Source: Aequorivita sp. CIP111184
Lineage (GTDB): Bacteria; Bacteroidota; Bacteroidia; Flavobacteriales; Flavobacteriaceae
Assembly (NCBI RefSeq): GCF_900489465.1
Contig: NZ_UEFQ01000020.1
Location: 89,028 to 153,027 of the forward strand
Length of the DNA: 64,000 nt
Direction: 5' to 3'
The translations under genes and the position numbers were made by a program. Every line of letters begins with the position of its first letter. Positions within the stretch are counted from its first letter, which is position 1. The notes below the pieces were generated by a model. That model ran no database searches, was not told the DNA's origin, and saw only the letters and a list, made by a program, of their open reading frames with translations. Positions 63,487 to 64,000 of the stretch are shown piece by piece.

Positions 63487-64000
63487 TTATTCTTTAATCA
63501 AGCGTTTCACAGTGCTTGCGTTGTCACCAATAATCTGAACAACATAAACTCCAGCTGCAAGCGATGAAACATCTACTGCTTTTTCACCTTGCATTGTGCG
63601 AAGGTTTGTCTGGTTTACTAGTTTACCGTTTATGTCATAAATCATCATTTTCTCTAGAGAGATGTTGGTCTTGTTAACAAGGTTCACAACATTGCTAGCT
63701 GGGTTTGGATATAAAGCAATTCCAGCGTCCAAAGAATTTTGGTTCACACCAAGGATGGATTCAATTGTAAGTTCAAAGTTACAGTTTGAAGTGTTTCCAT
63801 ACTCATCAGTAGAAGTCAAGTTAATAGTGTAAACACCATCAGACAAGCTTGTACCTGGAGCAGGATCCTGGGTAGTAATTGTTACAGGGTCTGTACAGTT
63901 GTCAATTGCAGTAGCTTCGCCAGTTGCAAAATAATCAGGTACAATGTAGAACAAGTTACCTGCTCCTGGATCAACAGTTTGATCTGCTGGACAAGTAATT
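63487..64000 (-). CDS. C-terminal part of a T9SS-secreted protein, 5' end outside window
   Basis: The frame is open to base 64000, so at least 170 residues are visible and the gene starts outside. It opens with an HYR-type repeat end (ITCPADQTVDPGAGNLFY) and ends with a type A T9SS sorting domain (LYPNPASNVVNL, VKRLIKE). Residues around FYIVPDYFATGEAT and DNCTDPV match those of the 2161-7092 adhesin closely (TCPADQTVDPGQGNLFYIV there). I infer a paralogous adhesin family. Confidence 0.88.
   Translation of the reverse strand, partial: ITCPADQTVDPGAGNLFYIVPDYFATGEATAIDNCTDPVTITTQDPAPGTSLSDGVYTINLTSTDEYGNTSNCNFELTIESILGVNQNSLDAGIALYPNPASNVVNLVNKTNISLEKMMIYDINGKLVNQTNLRTMQGEKAVDVSSLAAGVYVVQIIGDNASTVKRLIKE

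Overview
The window looks like chromosome of a marine-type Flavobacteriaceae (Bacteroidota). Evidence: AT-rich DNA, three proteins with type IX secretion (T9SS) C-terminal sorting domains, flavobacterial -7 promoter elements (TAnnTTTG) instead of sigma70 boxes, few Shine-Dalgarno sites, many SpII lipoproteins, and dispersed GAGCGGAGTCGAAGG-type intergenic repeats. I cannot fix the genus. No tRNA, rRNA, CRISPR array, transposase or integrase was seen.

Layout. 1-7.1 kb: 3' part of a TPR/HTH signalling protein, then a 1643-residue T9SS adhesin with a C-type lectin domain and HYR-like repeats. 7.1-9.1 kb: accessory stretch with ACGA-rich repeats, a secreted protein of six 19-residue repeats, and a 61-codon relic of hsdM. 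9.1-13.4 kb: tightly packed minus-strand operon (TerB-like protein, four-TM coiled-coil protein, vWA lipoprotein, DNase I-fold lipoprotein, DUF6804 membrane protein, with a zinc-ribbon protein upstream) of unknown function; this is the best candidate for an undescribed system. 13.9-20.6 kb: TM2-SHOCT protein, membrane DNase I-fold protein, a second T9SS protein (FG-GAP and Ca-binding repeats), DUF1826. 20.8-25.7 kb: histone H1-like protein and a two-component locus with two DUF2231-type membrane proteins and an exported rubrerythrin. 25.9-27.6 kb: acyl-CoA synthetase.

27.8-44.2 kb is one unbroken minus-strand copper island: CusA, CusC and CusB efflux parts, HMA-AraC regulator, multicopper oxidase fused to a CopB-like barrel, DUF3347 proteins, haem-binding protein, HMA chaperone, Met-rich lipoproteins, an internally deleted copA, DUF305 and a CDF transporter. 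An intact DUF305-copA pair lies at 48.0-51.0 kb, with DedA and a large catalase between. 51.5-63.4 kb is mostly housekeeping or catabolic: AKR-SDR pair, BLUF photoreceptor, GreA/B-like factor, DUF3570/DUF4266 pair, esterase, secreted kinase-like protein, S46 dipeptidyl peptidase (DPP11 type) and M3 peptidase. The window ends inside another T9SS protein whose C-terminal region resembles that of the 2161-7092 gene.

How it fits together. Copper detoxification (efflux, oxidation, chaperoning, sequestration) sits beside peroxide defence (catalase, rubrerythrin). A direct-repeat operator CTTAA-N6-CTTAA (11-bp period) lies before the response-regulator gene, both DUF2231-type genes and the rubrerythrin gene, 32-33 nt from a -7 element each time, and a similar site precedes the catalase. 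This suggests one OmpR-family regulon for envelope/oxidative stress. The copper island shows recent rearrangement: a deleted copA, a tandem duplication that produced new lipoprotein genes, and a dispersed repeat inserted in frame into cusA.
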